From: Pelagicoccus albus
GTDB taxonomy: Bacteria > Verrucomicrobiota > Verrucomicrobiia > Opitutales > Opitutaceae
Direction: 5' to 3'
DNA length: 64,000 nt
NCBI RefSeq assembly: GCF_014230145.1
Contig: NZ_JACHVC010000013.1
Coordinates: forward strand, 310,001 to 374,000
Shown here: positions 1-9,061 of the stretch, piece after piece
Position numbering within the stretch: the first letter of the stretch is position 1
How the letters are laid out: the number at the start of each line of letters is the position of its first letter
Program-made: the position numbers and the translations under genes
The notes under the pieces: generated by a model
What the model was told of the DNA's origin: nothing
The model's input: the letters and a program-made list of their open reading frames with translations, nothing else
Databases searched by the model: none

Positions 1-1703
1 CTCAGAGGCTCTACGACCTGACCACCCTCCAGCGTGAGGCGAACAATCGCTTTGGCTATTCTGCCCGCCGCACTTTGCAACTCGCTCAGGCACTGTACGA
101 GAAGCATAAGATGATCACTTATCCTCGTACGGATTCGCGGGCTCTGCCGGAGGACTATCCAGACACGGTTCGCAGCACTCTTCAAAACCTTGAATCAAGC
201 ATCGGAGAGGTCGCAGTTCGTCCCCTTAAAAACAACTGGGTAAATCCTTCGGATCGACGCGTTTTCAATAACAAGCAAATCTCCGATCACTTTGCGATTA
301 TTCCGACTCCGGAATCATACAAGAAGCTCAACGACGACGAGGCCAAGATTTACGACATGATCGCTCGTCGTTTTATCTCGATCTTCTATCCGAGCGCCGA
401 ATTTGCCGTTACGACCCGTATTAGCGAGGTCCAGGGACTAAACTTCAAAACCGAAGGTAAGGTGCTCGTCTCGCCAGGCTGGTTAGAAGTTTACGGAAAA
501 AGCGTTACTGTGGCGGGAGTCGACGATACCTTGCCTGCACTCTCGGAACAAGATGGGGATCCTCCTAAAGCCCAACTCGAGAGCTACGAAACCCTCTCGG
601 AAGAGACCAAGCCACCTCCACGCTACACGGAAGCCACCCTACTCTCCGCCATGGAAGGAGCTGGCAAGTTGGTCGAAGACGACGAACTGGCCGACGCCAT
701 GAAAGAAGGCGGGCTCGGAACTCCAGCCACCCGAGCTCAGATTATCGAACGCCTCATCGCGGAACGCTATATCGAGCGAGATCGAAGAGCGCTTTGCCCA
801 ACGCCAAAAGCCGAGACCTTGCTAGACTTCCTGTCCTGCATAAATGCGGAGGCTTTGACGAAGCCAGAGCTCACGGGCGAATGGGAATACAAGTTGCACA
901 AGATCGAAGATGGTGAACTCGATCGCACCACCTTTATCAAAGACATCGTCGAAATGACCAAGAAGGTCGTCGATGGTATCAAGAATTTCGAAGAAAAAGA
1001 CGAAGATCTCCTGCCTTCACCTTTGAAGTCCCCCATAGATCAGCAACCTTTGTTCGAGTCCATGCGCGCCTACAAAACGAAGGGCGACGACAAGGAAAAC
1101 GGTTTCGCGATCTACAAGATTATCGGAAACCGCAAAATGGAGATCGAAGAACTCCAAGAGCTTCTCGAAAAAGGGAAAGTCGGCCCGATTGACAACTTCC
1201 GTTCCAAGGCCGGCAAGCCCTACAGCGCGAACTTGTTCCTGGATCCGGAAACACGTCGCGTAAAATTCGATTTCGGAAATGGCGACGATTCAGGCGACGG
1301 ATCAGTCGATTTCTCAAGTATGACTCCTGTCGCAAAATGCCCTCGCACAGGTGGAGACGTTTTCGAGACACCTGCTGCCTATGTCGTACGGGTCATGGAA
1401 AACGACAAGGAAACCACCCCGATTCGAGTCAGCCGCAAAATCCTCGATCGAGAAATTCCTCTCGATCAAATGATGAAGCTGCTGGAAAACGGTAAGACCG
1501 ACTTGCTCGAAAAATTCTGGTCTAAGCGTACTAAGCGTCCATTCGACGCGTATTTGACCTTGCAGCCAAACGGACAAACCAAATTCGAATTTCCTCCAAG
1601 AGCCGCAAAAAAGGCCGCCAAAAAAGCGGCCAAGAAAACGGCAAAAAAAGGAGTGAAGAAGACCATCAAGAAGGCTGCCAAAAAAGCGGTTAAAAGCGAG
1701 TAG
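1..1703 (+). CDS. topB: DNA topoisomerase IA family, TopB-like, 3' part (5' end outside window)
   Basis: Open from the window edge (codons in phase from position 3), about 566 residues to the stop. It relaxes or decatenates DNA through a covalent 5'-phosphotyrosine. Seen: the active-site segment [10 protein letters not shown], with the catalytic Tyr at about 120-122, preceded by the family motif [16 protein letters not shown]. The [16 protein letters not shown] block that follows is the TopIII/TopB style rather than classical TopA. Two topoisomerase C-terminal repeats come next (around 1120-1270 and 1420-1590), with no Cys4 zinc fingers. The protein ends in a Lys/Ala-rich tail (about 1600-1700) that is likely an unstructured DNA-binding tail. 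The TTG at 75 is internal and is not the start. TopA is the alternative name; the IA-family assignment is certain, the subfamily less so. Confidence 0.88.
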   Translation, partial: QRLYDLTTLQREANNRFGYSARRTLQLAQALYEKHKMITYPRTDSRALPEDYPDTVRSTLQNLESSIGEVAVRPLKNNWVNPSDRRVFNNKQISDHFAIIPTPESYKKLNDDEAKIYDMIARRFISIFYPSAEFAVTTRISEVQGLNFKTEGKVLVSPGWLEVYGKSVTVAGVDDTLPALSEQDGDPPKAQLESYETLSEETKPPPRYTEATLLSAMEGAGKLVEDDELADAMKEGGLGTPATRAQIIERLIAERYIERDRRALCPTPKAETLLDFLSCINAEALTKPELTGEWEYKLHKIEDGELDRTTFIKDIVEMTKKVVDGIKNFEEKDEDLLPSPLKSPIDQQPLFESMRAYKTKGDDKENGFAIYKIIGNRKMEIEELQELLEKGKVGPIDNFRSKAGKPYSANLFLDPETRRVKFDFGNGDDSGDGSVDFSSMTPVAKCPRTGGDVFETPAAYVVRVMENDKETTPIRVSRKILDREIPLDQMMKLLENGKTDLLEKFWSKRTKRPFDAYLTLQPNGQTKFEFPPRAAKKAAKKAAKKTAKKGVKKTIKKAAKKAVKSE

Positions 1704-1746
1704 CTCATCACGGGTCGCGAATACGACCCAGCTCTTGCGATTGATC

Positions 1747-2064
1747 CTAAGCTACGACCAGCGGATCAATCGCACTGGTCAGGAAAGTGGCGACTGCGAG
1801 GAAGGTGGTTCCCACGGAGCATCTCCAATCTTGGGCGTGCTTAACTACGAGATAGGCGATCCCGGCTCCGAGTAAGCCGTTCGCAAGCAATTGTGAACCT
1901 GCCAACAATGCAATCGTGTCGTAGCGCAAATCGGATTCCGCGAGCACATAGAAGCACGATGACGCGGCCTTGAGAATTCCAAATAGAATAGCTGGGATAA
2001 CGATTTTTCGGCTCTTGAATGAAGCAATAGCCAATATGATCAGAAAGAGGAGGCTCAGTAGCAT
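1747..2064 (-). CDS. small multi-pass membrane protein, unknown function
   Basis: 105 codons of strongly hydrophobic sequence with about three predicted membrane spans (roughly residues 1-17, 22-42 and 48-72) and a last hydrophobic stretch near 85-103. I recognise no family. It lies tail-to-tail with the topoisomerase gene and downstream of the ugd terminator, so it is probably transcribed alone. No convincing Shine-Dalgarno precedes the ATG. The absence of any competing ORF and the membrane-protein composition support a real gene. Confidence 0.55.
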   Translation of the reverse strand: MLLSLLFLIILAIASFKSRKIVIPAILFGILKAASSCFYVLAESDLRYDTIALLAGSQLLANGLLGAGIAYLVVKHAQDWRCSVGTTFLAVATFLTSAIDPLVVA

Positions 2065-2191
2065 AAGAGGTTGGGTTCGATAGCGGATTCCTGCTGCTGA
2101 TTATCGGAAGCCTATCGCTCTACATGAGGCATTGTCCGGCATCCCAAGCCAATTTTACATTTCATTTTACAAACGAAATCGATGCCCGAAA

Positions 2192-2225
2192 CAAAAAGGC
2201 AGGCCCCTAGATAAAAGGGCCTGCC
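2192..2225 (-). terminator. Rho-independent terminator of ugd
   Basis: Perfect 9-bp stem GGCAGGCCC/GGGCCTGCC (2198-2206 and 2217-2225) with a 10-nt loop, followed in the minus direction by a run of five T. It sits about 30 bp after the ugd stop codon. Confidence 0.9.
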
Positions 2226-2254
2226 GCTTGATAAAGTATACTAGCCTTTTACTC

Positions 2255-3634
2255 CTAACGGCCGATGGCAAATACCTCGAATCCAATCTTACGGAGCTTC
2301 TCGTGATCTAGAATATTGCGGCCATCGAAAACAAAGGCCGGCTTGTACATATTCTCGTAGATCTTTTCGAAATCCAAATCCTTGAAGCTATCCCACTCCG
2401 TCAAAATCGCCAAACCATGGGCCTTTTGTGTTGCGACATAAGGATCTTCGCAAATTTCGATCTGCTTGTTCGGCTTACCCTCTGCGTCGGTTGGCTTTTC
2501 CTTTAGATCATAGAAAATTTGATCTGGAGAAACCTTTGGATCGTGAATCGCCAAGACTGCTTGCTCGTCGAGCAAGTCGCGCCCGACGTACATTGCGGCC
2601 GTTTCGCGAGTGTCGTTGGTATCTTTCTTGAAAGCGAATCCCAGCATAGCGATGCGCTTGCCGTTAACGGTATTGAAGAGCGTATTGACGATCTTCTGGG
2701 AGAAGCGACGCTTCTGCCAGTCGTTCATGATGATCACTTGCTCCCAATATGCGGCCACATCGGGGAGTCCGAAATGCTCGCAGAGGTAGACCAAATTCAG
2801 GATATCCTTTTGGAAGCAGGATCCTCCAAAACCAACCGAGGCCTTGAGGAACTTAGGGCCGATACGGGAATCTTGACCAATCGCGTAGGCGACTTGATCG
2901 ACATTCGCTTCTGTGCGCTCACAGAGGGCTGAGATGGAGTTGATGCTGGAAATTCTTTGAGCCAAAAACGCGTTGGCAACCAGTTTGGAGAGCTCCGACG
3001 ACCACAGGTTGGTGGTGAGAATTCGTTCGCGTGGCACCCAGTTCGCATAAACGTCGACCAAGGTGGCGATAGCCTTTCTGCCCGCTTCCGTTTCCTCTTC
3101 ACCGCCAATCAATACACGGTCAGGATCGTTGAGGTCGTCAATCGCTGTACCTTCCGCGAGGAACTCTGGATTGGACAGGACTTGGAATTCGAGGCCTGGG
3201 CGAGAATTTGCTTTCAGAACGGTTTTGAGGCCTTCCGCCGTACGAACTGGCAAAGTCGATTTCTCAACGACGATCTTCGGACCTTCGGAAAATTCAGCGA
3301 TATCTCTAGCGCACAGCTCAATGTACTTCAGGTCGGCAGCCTTGCCCGCTCCGGAACCGTAAGTCTTGGTAGGCGTGCCAACACTAACGAAAATAATGTC
3401 AGCCTCTTTGATAGCCTTATTCTTGTCTGTTGTGAAAAATAGGTTCCGACCTCTCGCAGCGCTCACTACGTCGTCCAAGCCTGGCTCGAAGACAGGGAGC
3501 TCGTCCGAGTTCCAGGCGTTGATTCGCGCCTCGTTAATGTCAGCTACAGTGACCGTAATGTCGGGGCACTTGTAGGCGATCATAGCCATAGTAGGGCCAC
3601 CCACGTAGCCAGCTCCTAAGCAACAGATTTTCAT
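2255..3634 (-). CDS. ugd: UDP-glucose 6-dehydrogenase, animal/plant-like type
   Basis: 459 aa. Oxidises UDP-glucose to UDP-glucuronate with two NAD+, supplying exopolysaccharide, LPS or capsule precursors. Seen: N-terminal Rossmann motif GAGYVGGP; a VGTPTKTYG loop; the central [14 protein letters not shown] block with the catalytic Cys near residue 270; a C-terminal domain containing [32 protein letters not shown] and the stretch around the catalytic Cys match the eukaryotic UGDH style more than the short bacterial RkpK/TuaD style. Such homologues do occur in some bacterial phyla, so the name stands and the origin is open. It is monocistronic, with its own terminator downstream and an inverted repeat 24-46 nt upstream of the ATG. 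Confidence 0.96.
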   Translation of the reverse strand: MKICCLGAGYVGGPTMAMIAYKCPDITVTVADINEARINAWNSDELPVFEPGLDDVVSAARGRNLFFTTDKNKAIKEADIIFVSVGTPTKTYGSGAGKAADLKYIELCARDIAEFSEGPKIVVEKSTLPVRTAEGLKTVLKANSRPGLEFQVLSNPEFLAEGTAIDDLNDPDRVLIGGEEETEAGRKAIATLVDVYANWVPRERILTTNLWSSELSKLVANAFLAQRISSINSISALCERTEANVDQVAYAIGQDSRIGPKFLKASVGFGGSCFQKDILNLVYLCEHFGLPDVAAYWEQVIIMNDWQKRRFSQKIVNTLFNTVNGKRIAMLGFAFKKDTNDTRETAAMYVGRDLLDEQAVLAIHDPKVSPDQIFYDLKEKPTDAEGKPNKQIEICEDPYVATQKAHGLAILTEWDSFKDLDFEKIYENMYKPAFVFDGRNILDHEKLRKIGFEVFAIGR

Positions 3635-3657
3635 ATTCGATTTAGAGTTGTGATAAG

Positions 3658-3680
3658 AAATTCGCGAAAAATGCGAATTT
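3658..3680 (-). promoter_or_regulatory. inverted repeat in the ugd leader
   Basis: Perfect 8-bp inverted repeat AAATTCGC/GCGAATTT with a 7-bp spacer, 24-46 nt upstream of the ugd ATG. It could be an operator or a small 5'-UTR hairpin. No regulator can be named from the sequence. Confidence 0.4.
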
Positions 3681-3795
3681 AGAGGATTTAGGCAAATTTA
3701 CAGTTTTTAATCCGAACGAACCCACGCATAAACCAAGCCTAAATCGTCGAGGCTTCAATAAAACTTAAAGAAAACGACCCACCAGTTGCCTGTAG

Positions 3796-4569
3796 ATGCT
3801 AAATCCGACTCATTTTAACGCTCAACTGCTTGCGGCCGCCCGAGATCAAAACTTTGCAGTCGAGGAACTGACAAGCCATTCAGGCTACGCGATTTACGCC
3901 CTAACTCGGAAAGCGGCCCCTTCTGGCGACAAGCCTCCTCTCCGTCTCTATCTGTCTTCCGGCATTCATGGGGACGAACCTGCGGGACCACTCGCTTTGC
4001 TCGAACTCCTCGAATCGGGACTTCTCCCGAGAGATACCGATATTGCGATTGTTCCTCTCATCAACCCCACTGGGATCAAGGCAAAGAAGCGCGAAAACGA
4101 CAATGGCTGGGATCTCAATCGCGATTTCAGATATCCGAAAAATCCAGAGACCCAAGCGGTACGGGAATTTATTATCTCCCAAGCGCCTTTCCATTTGAGT
4201 GTAGCGTTGCACGAAGATTGGGAGAGCTCAGGATTCTACATGTACTGCATCACTCCGGATGGAGATGATAGACTGCCACGGAAAATCTTGAACGAGGTCA
4301 AAAAGGAGGGTCCCCTGGAGCCTGAGACAGAAATTGACGGGCATCCCGCAGAAAACGGGCTTATCACTCGACCCGCTGATTTCGATTTAGAGGGTAGAGA
4401 CGATTGGCCAGAAGCATTTCTGCTCTACGAGCGTTCGGAACACGTTCACATCACCACTGAATCTGCCAGCTCAGCCCAATTGCGAATACGCATCGCCCAG
4501 CAATGTCAGGCGGTCAAAACCGCGATTCGCTTGCTGGAAGAAAAACGAAAGAACTCTCCTTCTGAATAA
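3796..4569 (+). CDS. M14-family zinc metallohydrolase (succinylglutamate desuccinylase/carboxypeptidase-like)
   Basis: 257 aa cytoplasmic protein with no signal peptide. Zinc-site pattern of the M14/AspA-AstE superfamily: GIHGDEPAG supplies His58 and Glu61, and ALHED supplies His139. The substrate-binding elements NPTGI and DLNRDF (residues 106-111) lie between them. The reaction would be hydrolysis of an amide or peptide bond next to a free carboxylate. The substrate cannot be told from the sequence and no amino-acid catabolic genes flank it. ATG start at 3796; the gene is followed 48 bp later by the ECF sigma gene. Confidence 0.8.
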   Translation: MLNPTHFNAQLLAAARDQNFAVEELTSHSGYAIYALTRKAAPSGDKPPLRLYLSSGIHGDEPAGPLALLELLESGLLPRDTDIAIVPLINPTGIKAKKRENDNGWDLNRDFRYPKNPETQAVREFIISQAPFHLSVALHEDWESSGFYMYCITPDGDDRLPRKILNEVKKEGPLEPETEIDGHPAENGLITRPADFDLEGRDDWPEAFLLYERSEHVHITTESASSAQLRIRIAQQCQAVKTAIRLLEEKRKNSPSE

Positions 4570-4617
4570 TTTCCTCGGAGCGACCGTCTCACTAGGCGAT
4601 AAATCCGCCTAACAAAT

Positions 4618-5202
4618 TTGCACAATTTGACACCGGACGAAGAGACAGACCAGCTCGTGGCCAAAGCCCGAGGAGGCGACAAACGCGCCTTCGACCGTCT
4701 TGTGACTCTTCATTACGACAAAGTGTACGGGCAAGCGCTCCGCATGCTCCGCTCCGAAGAGGATGCCAAAGATGTCGCTCAGCTGGCTTGGATAAAGGCG
4801 TGGAAAAAATTGGACAGTTTCCGCGGCGATTCAGCATTCACTTCATGGCTATACAGAATTACAACTTTCACCGCCCTAGACTGCATCCGCAAACGCGACA
4901 ATCGCAGGGAAACTCAATCAGACGACGAATTCCTGGAAAACGCAGCCCACAGTGAAGCATCGCCAGTTGCTTCCCCTGAACAATTACGCAATGTAGAAAG
5001 AAAAGAACTACAGCAAAGAATCGACGACGCTCTCGCCAAACTTCCCGAAAAACTTCGAACCGCGCTCCAGCTTCGAGAAATCGAAGGCCTTAGCTACGAA
5101 GAGATGGCTAAAAAGCTCCAGTGCAAAACAGGCACCGTGATGTCACGACTTTTCAATGCGCGAAAAACCATCCAAAAATATTTAGCCGACCTAGTCACAT
5201 GA
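4618..5202 (+). CDS. ECF-type RNA polymerase sigma factor (RpoE-like)
   Basis: Up to 194 aa. Region 2 (about residues 15-85) carries the AFDRLVTLHYDKVYGQALRM helix and the EEDAKDVAQLAWIKAWKKL element that bind core enzyme and the -10 region. Region 4 (about 135-190) carries LREIEGLSYEEMAKKL and the helix-turn-helix CKTGTVMSRLFNARKTI for the -35. The start is TTG at 4618 or TTG at 4627; no ATG lies nearby. Its stop overlaps the ATG of the next gene (ATGA, 5199-5202). The next gene is not a recognisable anti-sigma factor: it lacks a transmembrane helix beyond the signal peptide and has no zinc-binding HxxxCxxC. Confidence 0.9.
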   Translation: MHNLTPDEETDQLVAKARGGDKRAFDRLVTLHYDKVYGQALRMLRSEEDAKDVAQLAWIKAWKKLDSFRGDSAFTSWLYRITTFTALDCIRKRDNRRETQSDDEFLENAAHSEASPVASPEQLRNVERKELQQRIDDALAKLPEKLRTALQLREIEGLSYEEMAKKLQCKTGTVMSRLFNARKTIQKYLADLVT

Positions 5203-5642
5203 AACGCTCTCGCATCTCTAAATTCACTACCCTATTCGTGGCCCTCGCTTTCGCTGCCATCGCCGCGAGCTCGGTCCATGCCGCCGAAAAGGTAACGATA
5301 AACGCCACCCTAATCATCGGCAGCAACGACGGGGGCGGCGTCGACGCTCCGCTTCGTCAGTACGAGAAGAACCTCAAACGGGTGTTGCCCTTTGACACCT
5401 TCAAACGTCAGGGAGGCGGTCGAGCTTCCATCTATGTACCAGGTCGCGGCTCTATCGGACTCGGCGGTGGCCAAAACGTTGGCGTATCGGCTGAGTCTGC
5501 AGGCGAAGGCAGATATCGGATCTCTGCCCAATGGAAACGAGGCAACCAGACCATGGTTAACACGACGGTAGTGGCCTCCAAAAACCGGCCGACCGTACTC
5601 GTCGGGGGTGGCCAATACATTCTGATACTAATCGCGAACTGA
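5199..5642 (+). CDS. small secreted Gly-rich protein, translationally coupled to the sigma factor
   Basis: 147 aa from the ATG at 5199, which overlaps the sigma stop by 4 nt; longer readings of this frame start inside the sigma gene. Residues 1-29 form a Sec signal peptide (basic MKRSRISK, hydrophobic core, cleavage after SVHA). The mature part of about 118 aa is beta-rich with several Gly clusters (GSNDGGGVD, RQGGGR, SIGLGGGQ, VLVGGGQ) and ends in a hydrophobic strand ILILIAN. Similar short proteins behind ECF sigma factors occur in PVC-group bacteria as hypotheticals, by recollection only. The coupling suggests it is the sigma factor's partner or main product. Confidence 0.75.
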   Translation: MKRSRISKFTTLFVALAFAAIAASSVHAAEKVTINATLIIGSNDGGGVDAPLRQYEKNLKRVLPFDTFKRQGGGRASIYVPGRGSIGLGGGQNVGVSAESAGEGRYRISAQWKRGNQTMVNTTVVASKNRPTVLVGGGQYILILIAN

Positions 5643-5669
5643 GCGGCCTCTCACGATAGCCGCTTCGTT

Positions 5670-6839
5670 CTACTTTTTCTTGGCCTTTTTGCCGTGGTCC
5701 AACCTGATGAAAAGCCAAGCCCCGTAGGCTTGATAGCAGAGATTGGGCACCCAAAACAACAACTCGGGACGGAAATTCGGACGGCTGTCTAGCATGTCTA
5801 TCGAAATCATCGCCAAGTAATATATCAGGCCCATTCCCACGCCGAGAGCGAGGTTGGCCGAAGTCTCCTTGCGCGAAGTTTTCAGCCCAAGTGGCACCGC
5901 AATACAGGCGAAAGATAGTACTGCAAAGCCCATGGCGAAATTCTGATGGAAGACCATCTTGGCCTTGAGCAAGTTTTGCAAAGCTTCCTCGCGAACTTCA
6001 CCGCTAGAGGAATCCGCGATTTCCCGATAGCCACGAATTTCTGTCTGCAGCTCATCAAATGTCATCCAGGTGAGCTTTCGGGCTAATGTTTCACGCCCAA
6101 GGATCTTCTCCAGAGAAAAGGAAAACGGGAAGCGAGCCGCGGAGGCCGGGTAGAAATTTCTGGTTCTGAAACTCTCGGGATCGTCTTCGTCGCGATACTC
6201 GATCGTCACCTGCTCTGCGTCCAATTGGAGCTCCGAACTATTTTCGATGAAGGCGAAACGGCCCTTCTCTGCTCGAGCAAAGGTAGTAACCTGACTCTTG
6301 CTGTTTAGCTTCCAAATCCAAACGTCGTAGAGCATTTCATTCTCCTTTTTGCCGACGTAGATGACAGACCCGGGGAAGTCTTTCACGAAGGTTTTCTCTA
6401 CGATGAAGCCCAACGGATTGGTTTGGATCGTATTCTTTAGTTCCTGACGGTATTTCGTCTTGGCCAAAGGACCATAGTAGAAATTAACAATCAGCGAAAC
6501 CGTCGTACCCAAAATAGCCAAAAGCAAAACAGAGCTGGACAACCGAATAACGCTTACCCCCGCCGCGCGAAGGGATGTCACTTCATTCTCCGCCGAGAGA
6601 CGTCCCATCGTCAGCAGCGTTCCGGTGATGAAGCCCATCGGTAGGGCATAGACGAATACAAATGGCAGTAGCAGCCACGTGAGCTGGAAAAAAGCTTTCA
6701 GGGTTAGCTGCCCCTCCGCTAGGAGACTCAACATGTCCTTGACCAGACTCATGGTCAGAATGAGAAACGCAAACATCGCCACCGACGCGAAGCAGGAGGT
6801 GAAAACGTTTCTGAAAATGTAACGATGGATCAAGCTCAC
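5670..6839 (-). CDS. LptF/LptG-family permease (YjgP/YjgQ), LPS export
   Basis: 389 aa. Inner-membrane subunit of the LptB2FG transporter that extracts LPS and passes it to LptC. Seen: membrane helices at about residues 10-35, 50-75 and 100-120, a large periplasmic beta-jellyroll-like region (about 125-290), then three more helices (about 300-320, 330-350 and 355-380). This is the six-helix layout of LptF/LptG. LSAENEVTSLRAAGVS (about 80-95) is the conserved coupling-helix segment. LptF and LptG cannot be separated safely here because no partner gene is adjacent. Divergent from rlmN with a 113-bp gap. Confidence 0.88.
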   Translation of the reverse strand: MSLIHRYIFRNVFTSCFASVAMFAFLILTMSLVKDMLSLLAEGQLTLKAFFQLTWLLLPFVFVYALPMGFITGTLLTMGRLSAENEVTSLRAAGVSVIRLSSSVLLLAILGTTVSLIVNFYYGPLAKTKYRQELKNTIQTNPLGFIVEKTFVKDFPGSVIYVGKKENEMLYDVWIWKLNSKSQVTTFARAEKGRFAFIENSSELQLDAEQVTIEYRDEDDPESFRTRNFYPASAARFPFSFSLEKILGRETLARKLTWMTFDELQTEIRGYREIADSSSGEVREEALQNLLKAKMVFHQNFAMGFAVLSFACIAVPLGLKTSRKETSANLALGVGMGLIYYLAMISIDMLDSRPNFRPELLFWVPNLCYQAYGAWLFIRLDHGKKAKKK

Positions 6840-6952
6840 CGCGGCCTACAGTTATTCTCCTCGCCCTATCCGCAAGCCGAAATCTCCAACAAAGAAAACT
6901 CTCAACCTAGACTTCCCCTCCACCCCAACTCCCGCCAGTCTTCCACCGCCTG

Positions 6953-8056
6953 ATGAAATACGTTCCGGAAAAGCCGCCAATCTACGGGGAAACACTCCAA
7001 AGCCTACAAGACCGATTCCTAGAATTGGGCGAACCGAAATTTCGAGCCAAACAGGTTCTAGAGTGGCTCTACAAAAAACGAGCCAAGTCGTGGGATGCCA
7101 TGACAAACCTTCCCAAGCCCCTGCGTGAAAAGCTGGAAGCCTCGTTCGAGATCGCGCCTTCCAAACGCGTCTTAGCTAAGGAATCATCGGACGACACGGA
7201 AAAGCTCCTGCTGCAGATGGGCGATAACTCCATGGTGGAGACCGTTGTGATTCGGGCCCCGCAAGTTGGAGTCGGGCAGGAAAACTCTCGCAAGACGATT
7301 TGCATATCCACCCAAGTGGGCTGCGCCTACGGCTGCCGTTTTTGCGCCTCGGGTCTGGCCGGATGGAAACGGGACCTTTCGGTAGGCGAAATAGTCTCTC
7401 AGCTCATCCACGTTTGCCACATGGAAGACGCCACCACCGAGAGAGCCTCCGATGAGATCGCCTCTTTTGATAACATCGTGGTCATGGGCATGGGCGAGCC
7501 AATGGCCAACTACAAGAACCTCCTCCCTGCCCTCCGCATTCTCAACGCGGACTGGGGGCTAAATTTCGGAGCCCGACGTGTGACGATCTCCACTTCAGGA
7601 GTCGTACCCAGAATTTTGGAGCTAGCGGACGAGAAGGAGCAATTCCGACTGGCAATTTCCCTCCATGGCGCGACCAACGAGGTACGCGACCAGATCATGC
7701 CCGTGAACCGGAAGTATCCGCTGGAGCAACTGTTGCCAGCTATTCAAAAATACGCCCAAACCAAGGGACGCATGGTTACACTGGAATTTATCCTGATCGA
7801 AGAGATCAACGACACCCTCGAGCAAGCGGACGCTCTAATTAAGATAGCGCTGGATTTGAAAGCTCACGTAAACCTCATCCCGTACAACACTGTCGACGGC
7901 TTGGAATGGAAACGACCCTCCATTAATCGTCAGGACACTTTCTACAACCGGCTCCGAAACCGCGGCGTATCGGTTACCATTCGACGGGAGAAGGGACACG
8001 ATATCGCTGCCGCCTGCGGTCAATTAAAGTTAAAAACAGAAACCGAGCTCGCCTAA
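6953..8056 (+). CDS. rlmN: 23S rRNA (adenine2503-C2)/tRNA (adenine37-C2) methyltransferase
   Basis: 367 aa radical-SAM enzyme that methylates C2 of A2503 in 23S rRNA and A37 in some tRNAs. Seen: the radical-SAM CX3CX2C cluster at Cys124, Cys128 and Cys131 within QVGCAYGCRFCASG; the downstream MGMGEPMANY motif; LAISLHGATNEVRDQIMPVN; and the C-terminal catalytic Cys in AACGQLK. Length is normal for RlmN. The start at 6953 gives the usual short N-terminal accessory domain (QVLEWLYKKRAKSWDAM). Confidence 0.97.
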   Translation: MKYVPEKPPIYGETLQSLQDRFLELGEPKFRAKQVLEWLYKKRAKSWDAMTNLPKPLREKLEASFEIAPSKRVLAKESSDDTEKLLLQMGDNSMVETVVIRAPQVGVGQENSRKTICISTQVGCAYGCRFCASGLAGWKRDLSVGEIVSQLIHVCHMEDATTERASDEIASFDNIVVMGMGEPMANYKNLLPALRILNADWGLNFGARRVTISTSGVVPRILELADEKEQFRLAISLHGATNEVRDQIMPVNRKYPLEQLLPAIQKYAQTKGRMVTLEFILIEEINDTLEQADALIKIALDLKAHVNLIPYNTVDGLEWKRPSINRQDTFYNRLRNRGVSVTIRREKGHDIAAACGQLKLKTETELA

Positions 8057-8103
8057 GTCGGCCGAGAAACGAATTTCTACTTGATTCAAAGTCGAATAGA
8101 TTC

Positions 8104-8131
8104 ATATCAACAAATCCAGATACGTTGATAT
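8104..8131. promoter_or_regulatory. inverted repeat upstream of metF
   Basis: Perfect 8-bp inverted repeat ATATCAAC/GTTGATAT with a 12-bp spacer, ending 13 bp before the metF ATG. It looks like a transcription-factor operator rather than a riboswitch, because the intergenic region is only 88 bp. A SAM- or SAH-responsive ArsR-type regulator is one guess, since such proteins control methionine genes elsewhere. Confidence 0.45.
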
Positions 8132-8144
8132 CTAAGACAATAAA

Positions 8145-9029
8145 ATGAGCCAAACCCCAATCAGCCAACTCTTTTCCCAGGAACGTCCTCTCCTCTCCGT
8201 TGAATTTTTTCCGCCTAAGTCGGACGACGCCCTCGAGAAGCTAATCGAGTCAGCGGACGATCTCGCCTTCTACCAGCCTGACTTCGTTTCGGTCACTTAT
8301 GGAGCTGGAGGAAGCACCCGCGACCGTTCCGCTAAGGCTTGCGAGCTGCTTCGCGACGAGCATGAATTCAACATCATGCCCCACCTCACTTGCGTGGGAG
8401 CGAGTCGCGACGAACTGGCCGTCACCGTTAACGGGCTCTACGAGTCTGGCTACCGGAACATCATGGCTCTACGCGGCGACCCACCGAAAGACAGCCCCTC
8501 GTTTGTGGTGGCGGAAAACGGATTCGCCTATGCGTCGGACCTAGTAGCCTTTATCAAAGAGCTCCATCCGGATATCTCTATTGGGGTTGCGGGCTACCCG
8601 GAAAAACATCCAGAGGCCGCCGATCTCTCGACCGACTTGCGAAACCTTAAAACCAAGGTAGACGCTGGAGCCTCATTTATAACAACTCAGCTCTTCTTCG
8701 ATAATAGCGACCTTTACCGCTTCCTCGAGGAGGCTGACAAGTTGGATATCTCCGTGCCGGTCATTCCCGGCCTAATGCCAGTCCTTTCTCTGAAGCAGGT
8801 AAAAAGAATCACCTCGATGTGCGGAGCCAGCCTTCCTGCTGAGCTCGAGAAGCATCTAAATCTAGCGGGCGACAATGATGAACTGGTTCGCCAGATCGGC
8901 ATCCGCTGGGCCACGGAACAACTGCAAGACCTGATAGAACAGGGACTGCCTGGCGTGCATCTGTACGCCTTGAACCGGTCGGATGTCGCGACAGAGCTGA
9001 TGTCAGCTTTTCGCTCGTCCGTCGAATAA
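8145..9029 (+). CDS. metF: 5,10-methylenetetrahydrofolate reductase
   Basis: 294 aa flavoprotein that reduces 5,10-methylene-THF to 5-methyl-THF, the methyl donor for methionine synthase. Seen: VEFFPPKSDDALEKL with the catalytic Glu near the N terminus; DFVSVTYGAGGSTRD; NIMALRGDPP (FAD/folate contact); GASFITTQLFFDN; and VIPGLMPV. These are the motifs of the TIM-barrel MetF family in normal order. Length is normal. If the cell uses B12-dependent MetH, this connects to the cobalamin operon at 47-57 kb, but no metH or metE lies in the window. Confidence 0.97.
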   Translation: MSQTPISQLFSQERPLLSVEFFPPKSDDALEKLIESADDLAFYQPDFVSVTYGAGGSTRDRSAKACELLRDEHEFNIMPHLTCVGASRDELAVTVNGLYESGYRNIMALRGDPPKDSPSFVVAENGFAYASDLVAFIKELHPDISIGVAGYPEKHPEAADLSTDLRNLKTKVDAGASFITTQLFFDNSDLYRFLEEADKLDISVPVIPGLMPVLSLKQVKRITSMCGASLPAELEKHLNLAGDNDELVRQIGIRWATEQLQDLIEQGLPGVHLYALNRSDVATELMSAFRSSVE

Positions 9030-9061
9030 AGCGAACGCAGTGGAGACTCGGAGGACGAACC

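Noticed and set aside
1600-1703. AAKK-type DNA repeats at the end of the topoisomerase gene as a repeat element
   Set aside because: They are codons for a Lys/Ala tail within the reading frame, not an independent repeat or mobile element.
5121-5198. Longer start for the secreted Gly-rich protein inside the sigma gene
   Set aside because: It would destroy the clean signal peptide that begins at the ATG at 5199, which overlaps the sigma stop.
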